Made by a program: the position numbers and the translations under genes
In this document: positions 17,336 to 27,286 of the stretch, one piece after another
Numbering within the stretch: position 1 is the stretch's first letter
Layout of the letters: the number at the start of each line of letters is the position of its first letter
The notes under the pieces: generated by a model
What the model saw: only the letters and a program-made list of their open reading frames with translations
What the model was told of the DNA's origin: nothing
Databases searched by the model: none
NCBI GenBank assembly: GCA_016787895.1
Contig: JAEUTN010000001.1
Span: 62,001 to 126,000 of the forward strand
DNA: 64,000 bases
From: Bacteroidia bacterium
GTDB taxonomy: Bacteria > Bacteroidota > Bacteroidia > B-17B0 > Aurantibacillaceae
Direction of reading: 5' to 3'

Positions 17336-19273
17336 CTATTCCCCAAAGCTCACCGCAATGATCTGAATTTTTCTTTCGGATGCCGCAAACGGACTGTAAA
17401 CGGAATTTCTTTTGTCCTTAAAATCATCGCTTGTTTTGCTGCCCGGCAATTCCCCTATGTCCTCTTCCACAAATTCCAATTGTGGCACTTGTCCTGCTGC
17501 AGCTTGTGTGAAAGATTTAAAATACCCCTCCCGTGTTTGTTCAAAGTAATTTCTTAAACTGTTTATTCTTCGTTTGGCCAGTTTTTGGTTGTAATTGGTG
17601 CTGGCTAAAGGACTGCAATAGCCTTTTAAGGTAATCCTTACGCGTTCTCCGTTTTTAAGCACCTGCACCAGTAAGTCTGAAAATTTTTCAAGGTTTTCAA
17701 ATCCGGCATCCAGACTATCGCTGAAAAAACTTTCAATTTTCTCCAGGGCTTTTTCCTTTTCCTCGCCTTTGTAGCCTGAGGTAAAGGACTGCTGGTATTT
17801 AGGATAAAGTGTTTTGTAAGCCGAGTAGGTTTCAGGATAGGTTTTTGTAGTTACGAGCAATTCGGTTCTTGGTTCGGGCTCATCGTTGTGAAAGTAAAGG
17901 GTCAGCGGTACCAGGAGTTTCATTTTCTCTTTCTGTAGAAGCACAGAATCAATCTTTACCGGTTCTTTCTCTTTTTCAATCGTGTAAGTATACAAATCGT
18001 TGCAACACGAACTGTTGTTTTCATTATTGGACCCCTTGCGGTTGCTTGACAACCAGGCTTGAGTTGCTTCGCGGTTTTTAACGTAATACACTTCGTTGTA
18101 ACCGCTGTTGATGGGGTATCCTGCATTTTTTACTTCGGTAAATTCTCCTTCTTTGAATGCACTTTTAAAAACATCAAACGCTCCAAAATTTTTATGTGCC
18201 GTGCTGCTGAAATACAAGACCTGTTCGCCCGAATCAAAATAAGGTGTAATTTCATTTTCATTGGTATTAATGAATTGGCCACTGTGTTTAATGTTCGAAA
18301 AACTGCCGTCCTGATTTGCCTCGGCGTACCAAATGTCCATGCCCCCCTGCCCGCCTTTTCGATTAGAAGAAAAAAACAAAACCTCTTTCCCATTTAAATT
18401 GGAAAAGGAAGGATGAGTTGAGGATACGCCCTTCAGGTTGATACTGTCTCCAAGTTTTGTGGCCATTTGCCACTTGTTGTTTTCGAACCGGGATTGGTAC
18501 AATTCGCAGGTGTAGTCAGTAGCATTGATGTTTTTGCAACGGGAAAAGACCATGCGTTTGCCGCTTTGATCAAAACTTGCATTGGCGTTGTGAAGGTAAG
18601 TGGCATTTACTGCGGTGTCCAAAGCATAAGGCTTTGGCTTTTTGGAGTTGCTCTTTTCAAAAAGATAAATCTTACTCAAGGACACTTCGTTCTCCTGAGT
18701 TTTGGCCCCGGTTCGGAGGCTTGAAAAATAAAATCCTTTTTCGCCCTGCCCTGGCGCGTATTCACTGTAACGGGTGTTGATGCTGGTGTCGAGTTTTTCT
18801 ACCTGAATGGGCAAAGGGTTTTTCATCCAGATGGCGGCCAGATCGCAGACTTCCATTTCCATCCTGGCTTTTTGTTTGTATTCGGGCAAATCCTTTTTCA
18901 GTTTGAGCCGGTAAAATTTAGCGAACCATTTTCCGGCCTCCTTGTAATTCATTTGCTGCTTGTAAAGTTGTCCCATCCAATACACCCCCATCGGGTATTT
19001 TTTTCCTCTTTGGTTCAGCACCTTTTGGTACAAATACAAAGCGGTTTCGGTTTCCATGTTCAGGCGAGCAGCTTCGGCATAAGCGTAACACACCTTCAGG
19101 TTGCTGCTGTCGCGACGGTAGAGTTTACGGTACTGGTGCACGGCCTCCTCATAATTCTTTTCACGCAAAGCCTCTGTCCCCATTTTATTGAGTTTGTAAT
19201 TGCCCTGTGCGTTCAAACCGGAATGCAGGCAACCATACAAAAATACAATGCTAATAACAAGGACTTTTTTCAT
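17336..19273 (-). CDS. PorE-like TPR / beta-propeller / OmpA-family protein
   Basis: The ATG at 19273 (signal peptide MKKVLVISIVFLYGCLHS) gives 645 residues. Domains in order: TPR-like helices (about 25-165, NYEEAVHQYRKLYRRDSSNL), a PD40/WD40-like propeller (about 170-430, with repeats such as SGKRMVFSRC, NGKEVLFFSSNRKGGQGG and SGEQVLYFSST), a linker, and a C-terminal OmpA peptidoglycan-binding domain (about 540-645, VRITLKGYCSPLASTNYNQK ... LAKRRINSLRNYFEQ). This order matches PorE, a T9SS envelope component that links the machine to peptidoglycan. The ATG lies one base after the stop codon of the upstream PorP/SprF-like gene, so the two are almost certainly translated from one mRNA. It could also be one of several paralogues serving a particular substrate. 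Confidence 0.88.
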   Translation of the reverse strand: MKKVLVISIVFLYGCLHSGLNAQGNYKLNKMGTEALREKNYEEAVHQYRKLYRRDSSNLKVCYAYAEAARLNMETETALYLYQKVLNQRGKKYPMGVYWMGQLYKQQMNYKEAGKWFAKFYRLKLKKDLPEYKQKARMEMEVCDLAAIWMKNPLPIQVEKLDTSINTRYSEYAPGQGEKGFYFSSLRTGAKTQENEVSLSKIYLFEKSNSKKPKPYALDTAVNATYLHNANASFDQSGKRMVFSRCKNINATDYTCELYQSRFENNKWQMATKLGDSINLKGVSSTHPSFSNLNGKEVLFFSSNRKGGQGGMDIWYAEANQDGSFSNIKHSGQFINTNENEITPYFDSGEQVLYFSSTAHKNFGAFDVFKSAFKEGEFTEVKNAGYPINSGYNEVYYVKNREATQAWLSSNRKGSNNENNSSCCNDLYTYTIEKEKEPVKIDSVLLQKEKMKLLVPLTLYFHNDEPEPRTELLVTTKTYPETYSAYKTLYPKYQQSFTSGYKGEEKEKALEKIESFFSDSLDAGFENLEKFSDLLVQVLKNGERVRITLKGYCSPLASTNYNQKLAKRRINSLRNYFEQTREGYFKSFTQAAAGQVPQLEFVEEDIGELPGSKTSDDFKDKRNSVYSPFAASERKIQIIAVSFGE

Positions 19274-19274
19274 C

Positions 19275-20291
19275 TTACATAAACACAGGGCATATTCTTC
19301 TTCTTGAGGCATACGGCTTAGAAGAGGAAATGGTTTGGTTGATAAAAATTTCGAAAGCCCCCCGGCGGTTGGTGGCCGCTGTAAATTGACTTACGTTGAT
19401 GTCGTAGGCGATGCCGCTGTGAAACAGTTTATAGTGGTAGCCCATGCGCAGAATAATGGCGTCTTTGGCGCGATAACACAATCCCCCTGAGATGGCCTGA
19501 TCGTAATCTTCATTGAGCATGTATTTTAATGAGAGCTGAGGCACCAGTTCCAGGTTTTTGCCCTGAGCCGAAAACAAAGCTTCAGTCGTTAAATGGGTTC
19601 GGTAACTTATTTTTGAAGTGTAGCTGATCAGATTGGAGTATTTAAAATCAAGCTGGCTCAAATCATTGCCCTGATATGAAATTTTTGGTGTGGTGATGTG
19701 GTGCAATCCAAAACCAAAACTGAGTTTTTTGGTTTCTGTGAACGTGTATTGCAGCAAGGCACCAAGGTTCATGTCGAAATAACCGGCATTGGTTTGAGTG
19801 AACTGTTCTCCATTATAGGCACCCGGTACCAATTGCACTCCATCGTATTGGGCATCAAAAGTCATTTTTGTAAGATCAAAACCCACACGGTTCAAACCCA
19901 GGTTTACACCAAAACTCATCAGCAGTTCAGGCTTGGCTTTGGGATAAAGAATATAAGAACCGGAGGCATAAAACTGGGTAATCCCATACCTGGCATCGCC
20001 TGCCTTATCGTTGTAAAAAGAAACGCCAAGCCCCAATTTGTCTCTTTTAAGAAAAAGCGGTTTTAAAGCTGCTTCTGCGTTCATGTTAAAAGTGCTGTAA
20101 CCCACAGGCACAGCCTGCCACTGGGTGCGGTAAATGGCACTAAAACGGTACTCGCCTTCAAAAACACCGGTATAAGCGGGACTAATGTTTAACAGGGCCC
20201 CATCGAACTGCGAAAAGTGAATATCCTGACCAACTAACGGAACGCAGCTCAGAGAAAGCAATGTAAGGGCTATGACAGGAAATCGTTTCAA
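19275..20291 (-). CDS. PorP/SprF family T9SS outer-membrane protein
   Basis: 338 residues with signal peptide and the family hallmark near the N-terminus, QDIHFSQFDGALLNISPAYTG, followed by alternating beta strands of a predicted outer-membrane barrel (YRFSAIYRTQWQAVPVGYST, KLGLGVSFYNDKAGDARYG). PorP/SprF proteins are needed for T9SS function and, in the SprF branch, for delivery of proteins with type B sorting domains such as SprB. The gene forms an operon with the PorE-like gene downstream. A type B cargo gene lies only 1.4 kb upstream (21716-26911), which suggests a dedicated pairing. A TATATTTG -7 candidate lies 14 bases before the ATG. Confidence 0.92.
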   Translation of the reverse strand: MKRFPVIALTLLSLSCVPLVGQDIHFSQFDGALLNISPAYTGVFEGEYRFSAIYRTQWQAVPVGYSTFNMNAEAALKPLFLKRDKLGLGVSFYNDKAGDARYGITQFYASGSYILYPKAKPELLMSFGVNLGLNRVGFDLTKMTFDAQYDGVQLVPGAYNGEQFTQTNAGYFDMNLGALLQYTFTETKKLSFGFGLHHITTPKISYQGNDLSQLDFKYSNLISYTSKISYRTHLTTEALFSAQGKNLELVPQLSLKYMLNEDYDQAISGGLCYRAKDAIILRMGYHYKLFHSGIAYDINVSQFTAATNRRGAFEIFINQTISSSKPYASRRRICPVFM

Positions 20292-20305
20292 CGAAAGGTC
20301 TTAAA

Positions 20306-20313
20306 CAAATATA
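20306..20313 (-). promoter_or_regulatory. Candidate -7 element TATATTTG for the porP-porE operon
   Basis: Matches TAnnTTTG on the minus strand, 14 bases before the ATG at 20291. A convincing -33 element at the standard spacing was not found. Confidence 0.35.
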
Positions 20314-20423
20314 CTTAATTGATGGCAAATTTCTTCTTTTTGGTATCCTTCTCTCCTGTTCAGTACCCTGTGAAATTTGTAAAATTCTATTCCCTGCAAG
20401 GCCGTATTAGAAGCCTAAATGCT

Positions 20424-20431
20424 TAAATTTG
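20424..20431 (+). promoter_or_regulatory. Candidate -7 element TAAATTTG for the acyl-CoA dehydrogenase gene
   Basis: Exact TAnnTTTG match 17 bases before the ATG at 20449. It overlaps an upstream in-frame ATG (20419), which argues for 20449 as the true start. Confidence 0.45.
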
Positions 20432-20448
20432 CCACACATCTTAATTCT

Positions 20449-21627
20449 ATGGCAAGCGATAATTTTCAGGCACACGATTATTACCTGATGGATGAACTCC
20501 TCAGTGATGAACACAAATTGATACGTGAAACAGCCCGTGCATGGGTTAAAAAAGAGGTATCCCCCATTATTGAGGACGCCTGTCAAAACGCAAAGTTTCC
20601 TAAACAGTGGATCAAGGGTCTTGCTGAAATAGGCGCCTTCGGGCCTTACATCCCTGCTGAATATGGCGGTCCGGGTTTGGACCAGATTTCTTACGGTTTG
20701 CTGATGCAGGAATTGGAGCGGGGCGACAGCGGACTGCGTTCCACTGCATCGGTGCAAAGTTCGTTGGTGATGTACCCCATTTATACATTTGGCAGCGAAG
20801 CACAAAAACGCAAATACCTTCCAAAACTCGCGACCGGTGAGCTCATGGGTTGTTTCGGGCTCACGGAACCTGACCACGGCAGCAATCCTGCAGGTATGCT
20901 CACCAACATCAAAGACAAGGGCGATCATTATTTGCTGAACGGCGCTAAAATGTGGATCAGCAATTCACCCTTCGCGGATATTGCGGTGGTATGGGCGAAG
21001 GACGAGGCCGGCGATATACGCGGAATTATTGTAGAACGCGGATACGAAGGTTTTACAACCCCCGAAACCCATGGTAAATGGAGCTTAAGAGCCAGCGCCA
21101 CCGGCGAATTGGTGTTTGATAATGTAAAAGTACCCAAGGAAAATATTTTCCCGAATGTAAAAGGATTAAAAGGCCCTTTGAGTTGTTTAAACAGCGCGCG
21201 CTTTGGAATCGCCTGGGGTGCCATTGGAGCAGCCATGGATTGCTACGATAGCGCATTACGATACAGCAAAGAGAGAATCCAGTTTGGCAAACCAATAGGC
21301 GGATTTCAGCTCACCCAGAAAAAACTGGCGGAGATGATCACCGAAATTACCAAAGCCCAGTTGTTAACCTGGCGTTTGGGTGTATTAAAGAATGAAAACC
21401 GTGCTACTCCCGCGCAAATCAGTATGGCGAAACGCAACAACGTACACATGGCTTTGACGATTGCACGTGAAGCCCGTCAGATACACGGTGGAATGGGCAT
21501 TACCGGAGAATACCCGATTATGCGCCACATGATGAATTTAGAGAGTGTAATTACTTACGAAGGCACGCACGACATCCACTTGTTAATAACCGGAATGGAT
21601 GTTACAGGATTCAACGCTTTCAACTAA
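20449..21627 (+). CDS. Acyl-CoA dehydrogenase, glutaryl-CoA dehydrogenase-like
   Basis: 392 residues from the ATG at 20449; an ATG at 20419 adds ten residues but sits before the -7 element. The fold is that of FAD acyl-CoA dehydrogenases: ELERGDSGLRSTASVQSSL, FGLTEPDHGSNP, GAKMWISNSP, and the C-terminal RQIHGGMGITGEYPIMRHM. The catalytic base is Glu371 in YEGTHDIH. That motif with the following LLITGMDVTGFNAF and the GDSGLRS loop is typical of glutaryl-CoA dehydrogenases, which oxidise and decarboxylate glutaryl-CoA to crotonyl-CoA in lysine and tryptophan breakdown. No other gene of that pathway is nearby, so the exact substrate remains inferred. Confidence 0.88.
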   Translation: MASDNFQAHDYYLMDELLSDEHKLIRETARAWVKKEVSPIIEDACQNAKFPKQWIKGLAEIGAFGPYIPAEYGGPGLDQISYGLLMQELERGDSGLRSTASVQSSLVMYPIYTFGSEAQKRKYLPKLATGELMGCFGLTEPDHGSNPAGMLTNIKDKGDHYLLNGAKMWISNSPFADIAVVWAKDEAGDIRGIIVERGYEGFTTPETHGKWSLRASATGELVFDNVKVPKENIFPNVKGLKGPLSCLNSARFGIAWGAIGAAMDCYDSALRYSKERIQFGKPIGGFQLTQKKLAEMITEITKAQLLTWRLGVLKNENRATPAQISMAKRNNVHMALTIAREARQIHGGMGITGEYPIMRHMMNLESVITYEGTHDIHLLITGMDVTGFNAFN

Positions 21628-21647
21628 ACCTGAAAGATTATTATAGT

Positions 21648-21675
21648 AAAGGGGAACCAAATGGCTCCCCTTTTT
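21648..21675 (+). terminator. Rho-independent terminator after the acyl-CoA dehydrogenase gene
   Basis: Stem AAAGGGGAACC / GGCTCCCCTTT with a 4-base loop and one mismatch, followed by T-rich sequence. It lies between two convergent genes and could act in both directions. Confidence 0.75.
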
Positions 21676-21715
21676 ACTTTAAGTACATTGCTGATTATTG
21701 AAAACTATCAGTAGA

Positions 21716-24700
21716 TTAATTCATCAACACTTCCACCCAGCCTTTTTCCACTTCAGTGCCATCCCCTCTGTCAATAAGGTAATAATAGGTTCCTGATACC
21801 AGTTTATCGAGGTCGTTAGCGCTCGGCCAGACTTTATCGGTGTTGTTGTATCCCTGCACATCGGCCACCTTGGCGCCCCAGCGGTTGAAGATGCTCACCT
21901 TATTGCTTTGAAACGAATGAATGTTTTCAATGTAAAAAATATCGTTTATACCATCGTTGTTTGCGGTGATGCCATTGTAAACCGTTAAAGGACATGGAGG
22001 ATTAAGATCATCAACGTTTATTGCAAGATCAAGGGTATCTATTTTTGAATAGGTCGGGCTCAGGGTGTATTCAACCCTCACACGAACTGCATACACACCT
22101 GATTTCAGTTTCTTCACAGACGAACAGGTGCTGTCGGCACACAGTTCAGGCGAAGCCCAGAAATAATACAGTTTATGCTGAGGATAAGTGATATTACTGT
22201 TTAACACAATCTCCCCGTCGTCTCTGTTTTTACAGGTGACATTGCTCACCTGTGGCAGCACTTCTACAATGCCGGCGCAGGGATCCACCATTTGGGTATA
22301 CGTACCGCTGTTTACACAGGTGTTGGCATCGGTGCCACTCACCGTAAAATTAGCGCTTGCATTTAATGTAATCTGGAGGGTTGAAGTTTGTGCTCCGGTA
22401 TTCCAGGTAAAGGTGTTAGCCCCAGTTGCGGTTAAGGTGGTGGTTTCTCCACTGCAGGAAAGCGGGTTTGAGCTGTTTACTGACAATACCGGCAAAGGAT
22501 GAACCGTTACTGAACTGATTGCTGTGTTTTGACAGGCGTTCAAATCAGTGCCGGTAACCGTATAACTTGCTGTGGTGCTGGGTGTGAAAGGAGTGTTGTT
22601 CCCTACTCCTCCTGTCCAGGTATAGGTGTTCGCGCCTCCACCGCTGAGCATGGTACTGTACCCAAAACAAATCACGGGATTGCTCACACTGCCGGTTACT
22701 ACAGGCAAAGGATTTACGAGTACAAACTGACTCGCCGCATTGGTACTTGTACAACCGGTGAGCGTGTTGGTGCCAATCACACTATAGGTTGCGCTTGCAG
22801 CCGGTGTAAATGATACGGCATTGGTAATGGAAGGCGTCCAGGTATAGGAATCAGCTCCTGAGCCACTCATGGTGAGCGGGCTTCCAAAACACAGTACAGT
22901 TTGTGAAGCGATAGCCGAAACGGTAGGCAAAGCATATACTGTGATGCCCTGCACAGCACTATTGGTGCAGGATAAGGCGGAGGTACCGATAACGGTGTAT
23001 TGCGCTGTAGCCGTTGGACTGAAGGCTACGCCGTTTAATACACCACCGGTCCATGTGTAAGTCACTGCTCCTCCACCAAACAAAGTGGCGCTGAAGTTCA
23101 TACAAACTGCAGCTGTGCTTGTGCTGGCTGTAACGTTTGGTAATGGATTTACAGTGATGCTTTGCACTGCCGAATTGGTGCTGGTGCAACCTGTAAGTGT
23201 ATTGGTGCCGTTTACGGTATAGGCCATGCTGGCCAGAGGCGCAAAAGGAACACCGTTAGTAGCTCCACCGCTCCAGGTATAGGTGTCAGCCCCTGAACCC
23301 AGTAAGGTTAGGGAATTGCCCAAACAAACTACCATAGGAGAAGCGCTTGCACCAACTACAGGAAGAGAATTCACTGTAATGGTTTGAACCGCAAGATTGG
23401 TATTGGTGCAATTGGCTGCACTGGTTCCTAATAGTGTATAGGATGTAGTGGCGGAAGGTGTAACCGTAAAATTTTGTCCAACAAATCCACCGGGATTCCA
23501 GGTATAGGTGGCAGCGTTATTTCCGCTAAGACTAGCGCTTTGTCCGAAACAAAGTACCTGTGAGTTGCTGGTAATCGCCACCACCGGTAAAGGATTTACC
23601 GTAACCGTTAAGGTAGCAAAGGTATTACTCGAGCAACCGGTTAAGGTATTTGTACCCGATAAGGAATACGTTGTGTTTGATGAAGGACTGAGGGTAAAAC
23701 TGGCTCCGTTTAAATTGCCGGGGTTTAAAACATAGGTGTTCGCTCCGGTAGCTGTAAGCGTGGTGCTATTGCCAAAACAAATCACACTTTGTGTAGCGCT
23801 GAGGTTGATGTTGGGCAAGGGGTTAATGGTAACGGTGCTGACAAGCGTATTGGAACTTAAACACCCGAACGCGCTTCGGCCACTTACCGTATAAGCGGTT
23901 GACACCGGCGGAGAAACAACAATGCCGGATCCGTTAAGATTACCGGGATTCCAGGTATAGGTTGAAGCACCGGTAACACTCAGACTCGCATTTGCTCCCA
24001 AACATACGGCAGTGCTTGGCGTGCCCGTACTCAATACAGGTAAACTGTAAACGGTGATGGCTTGTGTGGGCGCGTTGGTGCTGGTACAGCCTGCAGTGCT
24101 TGTTCCTGCGAGGGTATAAGTTGTTGTAATCGTAGGAGAAACTGCAAACACCGTTGGGGTTAAACCACCCGGACTCCAGGTATAAGTGGCCGCGTTGCTA
24201 GCTGTTAAATTCACGGAGCCACCAAAACAAAGCGCGTTGGAAGAGGTACTGATGGCCACTGCCGGCAAAGCGTAAACCGTTACATCTGCAACGGCAGAAT
24301 TACCGGAGATACAACCATCCATTGAAGTGCCGTTTACCGAATAACTTGTAGAAATGACAGGATTCACAACAAAGGAACCACCTGTAATGGTATAAGTGGA
24401 TGCCCCGTTTGGTGTAAGGGTAATAGATTGTCCGGCGCAAATGCTTCCGCTGCTAATGCCTACAGTAGGCGTTGTAAACACAGTCACCGTAGATACAGCA
24501 GGAAAGGCGGATACACAACCGGCCGTTGACGTTCCGCTTATAGAATAAGAAGTGGTACTAAGTGGATTCACCAGCGCTGAGCCGCCGGAATAGGTATAGC
24601 TCAGAGCACCGGAAGGCACTAAACTGACACTGTTTCCTGTACACAGTGTGTAGTTCGGCACCGAGATCACAGGAAGGGCATACACCGTAACCTGAATTGC

Positions 24701-26911
24701 TGCATTGTTAGTGCCGGTACAACCTGTTAAAGTGTTGGTGCCGTTTACGGAGTAAGATGCGCTTGCGGCAGGTGTAAACGTAACCGCATTGCTGATACCT
24801 CCGGACCAGGTGTAGGTGTCGGCACCGTTACCACTTAGAGTAATCCCGCCTCCGCTGCAGGTAGCAGCAGTTGCTGTGGTAATGGACACAATCGGTAAGG
24901 GGTTCACAGACACTGTGGAAACCGCCGTATTAGTGGATAAACAGCCATCAGCACTTTCTCCAATTACTGAATAAGTGCTGCTACTTGTTGGTGTGACTAC
25001 ACTTGCGCCAGTTAAAAACGTGTAATTCAAAGCCCCCGAAGGGCTAATGGTAAAGGAATCACCAAAACAAATGGTTCCACTGTTCACCGCTACTGTTGGT
25101 GTGGTATACACCGTAACATTCGACACCACCGGGAGTGAAACACAAGCCATCGCATCTGATCCTGTAACAGTATAGGAGGTGCTTGAAGATGGGGAAACCG
25201 TATTGGACCCCGAGGAGTAGGTATAAGTAATTGCTCCCGAAGGACTCATTGTAAAGACATTCCCTGAACACAGGCTTCCGCTGTTAACGCTGACAACAGG
25301 CAGAGTTCCTACCGTTAGTGCAACTGAAGCTGTATGGGAACATCCCGAGGTATTGGTGGCAATGGCGGTATAGTTTGTACTCACCGTAGGTGCAACAACT
25401 GCGCTTGCTGTGGTGGCACCGGAGGTCCAGGAATACGAGCTGATAGCTCCGCTGGTGTTCATGCTCAATGTTAGCGCTGAGCCCACGCATAAAAATGTTC
25501 CTCCCGTAATGGAAGTTATGGTAGGAGCCGGAATGGCATTTACCTGAACGGTGTTGGAACTTGCGCAACCATATACCAAACCGGTAACGGTATAGTTTTG
25601 GGAAGCATTCACCACAAAGGGAACCCCGTTGGTAACACCACCCGACCAGGTGTAAGAATTGGCTCCGTAACCGTTCAAAACGGTGGTACTGTTCTGACAC
25701 ACAACAATGGGCGCTGAATTAATCAGATTGTAACGCACCGTAAGCGATATGTTTGAAATAAAACCCTGCCAGCCCGGCCAGCCCGCGAAATAAAACGAGA
25801 AGGTGTTTACTCCTCCATAGTTATAATATGGAAAAGGTTTGGTGGTGCTCATGTTAAAGGTTTGCAGGGAATGTAAAAAAACAGAGCTTCCAATAAATTC
25901 TCCTGCCGCATAAAATGGCGCGTTATGCCCTGTTCCGCCCCAGCCCTGATCTACCCCATTCAATTGAAGATTCATTCCAGTAACGATTGCTCCACCCGGA
26001 AGAGGATCGGCAAAGGTTGTTACCCAGGGGGTCCAGTCGCTGACATTCGTTTGACCGTTTGGTAAAGCGATGGTCACTGAATATTCCTGCCCGCTGGTGA
26101 CTGTAGGGGTTGGCGCAGGCGTTGAAAATCCATTGGAAAAAGGACCAGGCGCCAGCCAATTGGAAGTGCCAAAGTTGAGTGTAAAATTATTCAGAAGACC
26201 AGTGTTTAAGTTACCACTGGCATCGGTTAACAGCGTAGCCAAAATATTATTACCCCCTGATATGCCCTGATTAAAATGGTAATTGCCCAATAATCCGGCT
26301 GAAGCACCGGGAATTTCACAACCTTTGTACGTGTAGATCTGGCACTGGGTACGCGCATAGTTCCATATCCTTACCTCATCCATCTGGCCCTGAAAATAAA
26401 ATCCCGGCTCAGGAACAACTGCACCTGCAGTATGCGATTCTGCGCCCAGTAAGGTAGCATTAGCAATGTAAGTAATGGGATACACAGCGCCGGCATCGTC
26501 GGTTGAAACTAAAACAGCATCAAGGTACAAGTTGGTAAATTGCCCGTCGTAAGTTAGTGCCAGATGGTGCCATCCGGCCGAAATCGAAGTCACCGGAACA
26601 CTTACAATGCCATAGGTGCCATTTCGTCGAACAATGCCTCTGAGGTCGCCGGCCTGTATGTACAGTGCATAACCTGAAGCTTGTGTATTGCCCAAAAACG
26701 TGGGCGATCCACCCCAGGTGCTCATGTTAATCCAAGCCTCAGCCGTTAAACCTGTTGTGGGTTTTAAAGCTATAGTGCCGAGATTCACGTAATCGTTAGT
26801 CCCGTCAAAATCAAGCACAGCGCCTACCTGAGCCTTTCCTGAAAAATTAAAGGAAACAAGTGTTGCCACAAAAACAACAAAACTAAAAATGGAAGAGAAA
26901 ATCGGTTTCAT
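21716..26911 (-). CDS. Giant secreted adhesin-like protein: LamG + 16 Ig-like repeats + T9SS type B sorting domain
   Basis: 1731 residues. After a signal peptide (ending GKAQ, about 28) comes a LamG/concanavalin-like domain (about 30-215, DFDGTNDYVNLGTI ... WHHLALTYDGQ ... MDEVRIWNYARTQ), then a beta domain containing a proprotein-like WTPWVTTFADPLPGG segment (about 270-395). From about 400 to 1545 there are 16 Ig/PKD-like repeats of 65-76 residues, each with a Cys near ICFGNS, a GANTYTW-like strand, a Cys near GC/SC and a PLP or ALP linker. The C-terminus (NDGINDIFYIENI ... SIFNRWGAKV ... SGTYYYLID) is the gliding-motility-associated type B sorting domain. I infer T9SS export and surface attachment, possibly through the nearby PorP/SprF-like protein. 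Ligand unknown. Confidence 0.93.
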   Translation of the reverse strand: MKPIFSSIFSFVVFVATLVSFNFSGKAQVGAVLDFDGTNDYVNLGTIALKPTTGLTAEAWINMSTWGGSPTFLGNTQASGYALYIQAGDLRGIVRRNGTYGIVSVPVTSISAGWHHLALTYDGQFTNLYLDAVLVSTDDAGAVYPITYIANATLLGAESHTAGAVVPEPGFYFQGQMDEVRIWNYARTQCQIYTYKGCEIPGASAGLLGNYHFNQGISGGNNILATLLTDASGNLNTGLLNNFTLNFGTSNWLAPGPFSNGFSTPAPTPTVTSGQEYSVTIALPNGQTNVSDWTPWVTTFADPLPGGAIVTGMNLQLNGVDQGWGGTGHNAPFYAAGEFIGSSVFLHSLQTFNMSTTKPFPYYNYGGVNTFSFYFAGWPGWQGFISNISLTVRYNLINSAPIVVCQNSTTVLNGYGANSYTWSGGVTNGVPFVVNASQNYTVTGLVYGCASSNTVQVNAIPAPTITSITGGTFLCVGSALTLSMNTSGAISSYSWTSGATTASAVVAPTVSTNYTAIATNTSGCSHTASVALTVGTLPVVSVNSGSLCSGNVFTMSPSGAITYTYSSGSNTVSPSSSTSYTVTGSDAMACVSLPVVSNVTVYTTPTVAVNSGTICFGDSFTISPSGALNYTFLTGASVVTPTSSSTYSVIGESADGCLSTNTAVSTVSVNPLPIVSITTATAATCSGGGITLSGNGADTYTWSGGISNAVTFTPAASASYSVNGTNTLTGCTGTNNAAIQVTVYALPVISVPNYTLCTGNSVSLVPSGALSYTYSGGSALVNPLSTTSYSISGTSTAGCVSAFPAVSTVTVFTTPTVGISSGSICAGQSITLTPNGASTYTITGGSFVVNPVISTSYSVNGTSMDGCISGNSAVADVTVYALPAVAISTSSNALCFGGSVNLTASNAATYTWSPGGLTPTVFAVSPTITTTYTLAGTSTAGCTSTNAPTQAITVYSLPVLSTGTPSTAVCLGANASLSVTGASTYTWNPGNLNGSGIVVSPPVSTAYTVSGRSAFGCLSSNTLVSTVTINPLPNINLSATQSVICFGNSTTLTATGANTYVLNPGNLNGASFTLSPSSNTTYSLSGTNTLTGCSSNTFATLTVTVNPLPVVAITSNSQVLCFGQSASLSGNNAATYTWNPGGFVGQNFTVTPSATTSYTLLGTSAANCTNTNLAVQTITVNSLPVVGASASPMVVCLGNSLTLLGSGADTYTWSGGATNGVPFAPLASMAYTVNGTNTLTGCTSTNSAVQSITVNPLPNVTASTSTAAVCMNFSATLFGGGAVTYTWTGGVLNGVAFSPTATAQYTVIGTSALSCTNSAVQGITVYALPTVSAIASQTVLCFGSPLTMSGSGADSYTWTPSITNAVSFTPAASATYSVIGTNTLTGCTSTNAASQFVLVNPLPVVTGSVSNPVICFGYSTMLSGGGANTYTWTGGVGNNTPFTPSTTASYTVTGTDLNACQNTAISSVTVHPLPVLSVNSSNPLSCSGETTTLTATGANTFTWNTGAQTSTLQITLNASANFTVSGTDANTCVNSGTYTQMVDPCAGIVEVLPQVSNVTCKNRDDGEIVLNSNITYPQHKLYYFWASPELCADSTCSSVKKLKSGVYAVRVRVEYTLSPTYSKIDTLDLAINVDDLNPPCPLTVYNGITANNDGINDIFYIENIHSFQSNKVSIFNRWGAKVADVQGYNNTDKVWPSANDLDKLVSGTYYYLIDRGDGTEVEKGWVEVLMN
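22275..25715 (-). repeat. 16 tandem Ig-like repeats encoded in the type B adhesin gene
   Basis: Units of about 195-230 bp encode repeats ending in NPLP, YALP or similar linkers. They are divergent at DNA level but some neighbours share long identical phrases (for example GTNTLTGCT occurs in five units), showing internal duplication. Confidence 0.85.
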
Positions 26912-26947
26912 GCAAACTAATATAACATCCTTTAATTGCTTGAAAGA

Positions 26948-27286
26948 TTATTCGTAGAAGCCTTCTTGTTTTACTTCATCAAGGTCCTTTTTCCTCACCT
27001 TCATTTTTATCCGCTTGCCGGTTTTACAGGTACAGTCAAGACAGGTGTCTGCCGTTCCATTAGCGAAAATCTCAATATCATATACTTCAATTCCTTTGGA
27101 GTCGAAGTACTCCGTTATTTTAATCTTAAGATCTTCATTGTTTGTGTAAGCGCCCCATTTATCCGCACACTGTGTTTGATTGTAATACACCCAATACACC
27201 TTGCCTGTTTTGGCACAGTTAGAAAACACAAGCACAAGCCCGATCAGAATGATGAATACATGCAGATTTTTTTTCACTTGTAACAT
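26948..27286 (-). CDS. Small lipoprotein
   Basis: 112 residues. Signal peptide with lipobox VFSNC (Cys about residue 24), so the mature protein is likely lipid-anchored. The mature part contains further cysteines, including the compact CLDCTCKTG motif near the middle, which could bind a metal or form disulfides. The C-terminus is lysine-rich (KRIKMKVRKKDLDEVKQE). I do not recognise a family. Single gene between the adhesin gene and sod. Confidence 0.72.
   Translation of the reverse strand: MLQVKKNLHVFIILIGLVLVFSNCAKTGKVYWVYYNQTQCADKWGAYTNNEDLKIKITEYFDSKGIEVYDIEIFANGTADTCLDCTCKTGKRIKMKVRKKDLDEVKQEGFYE

Noticed and set aside
1406-20330. TTG exactly 12 bp upstream of three -7 candidates (1751, minus 1406, minus 20306)
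   Set aside because: It does not occur at the other -7 candidates and spacing was not set in advance; probably chance.
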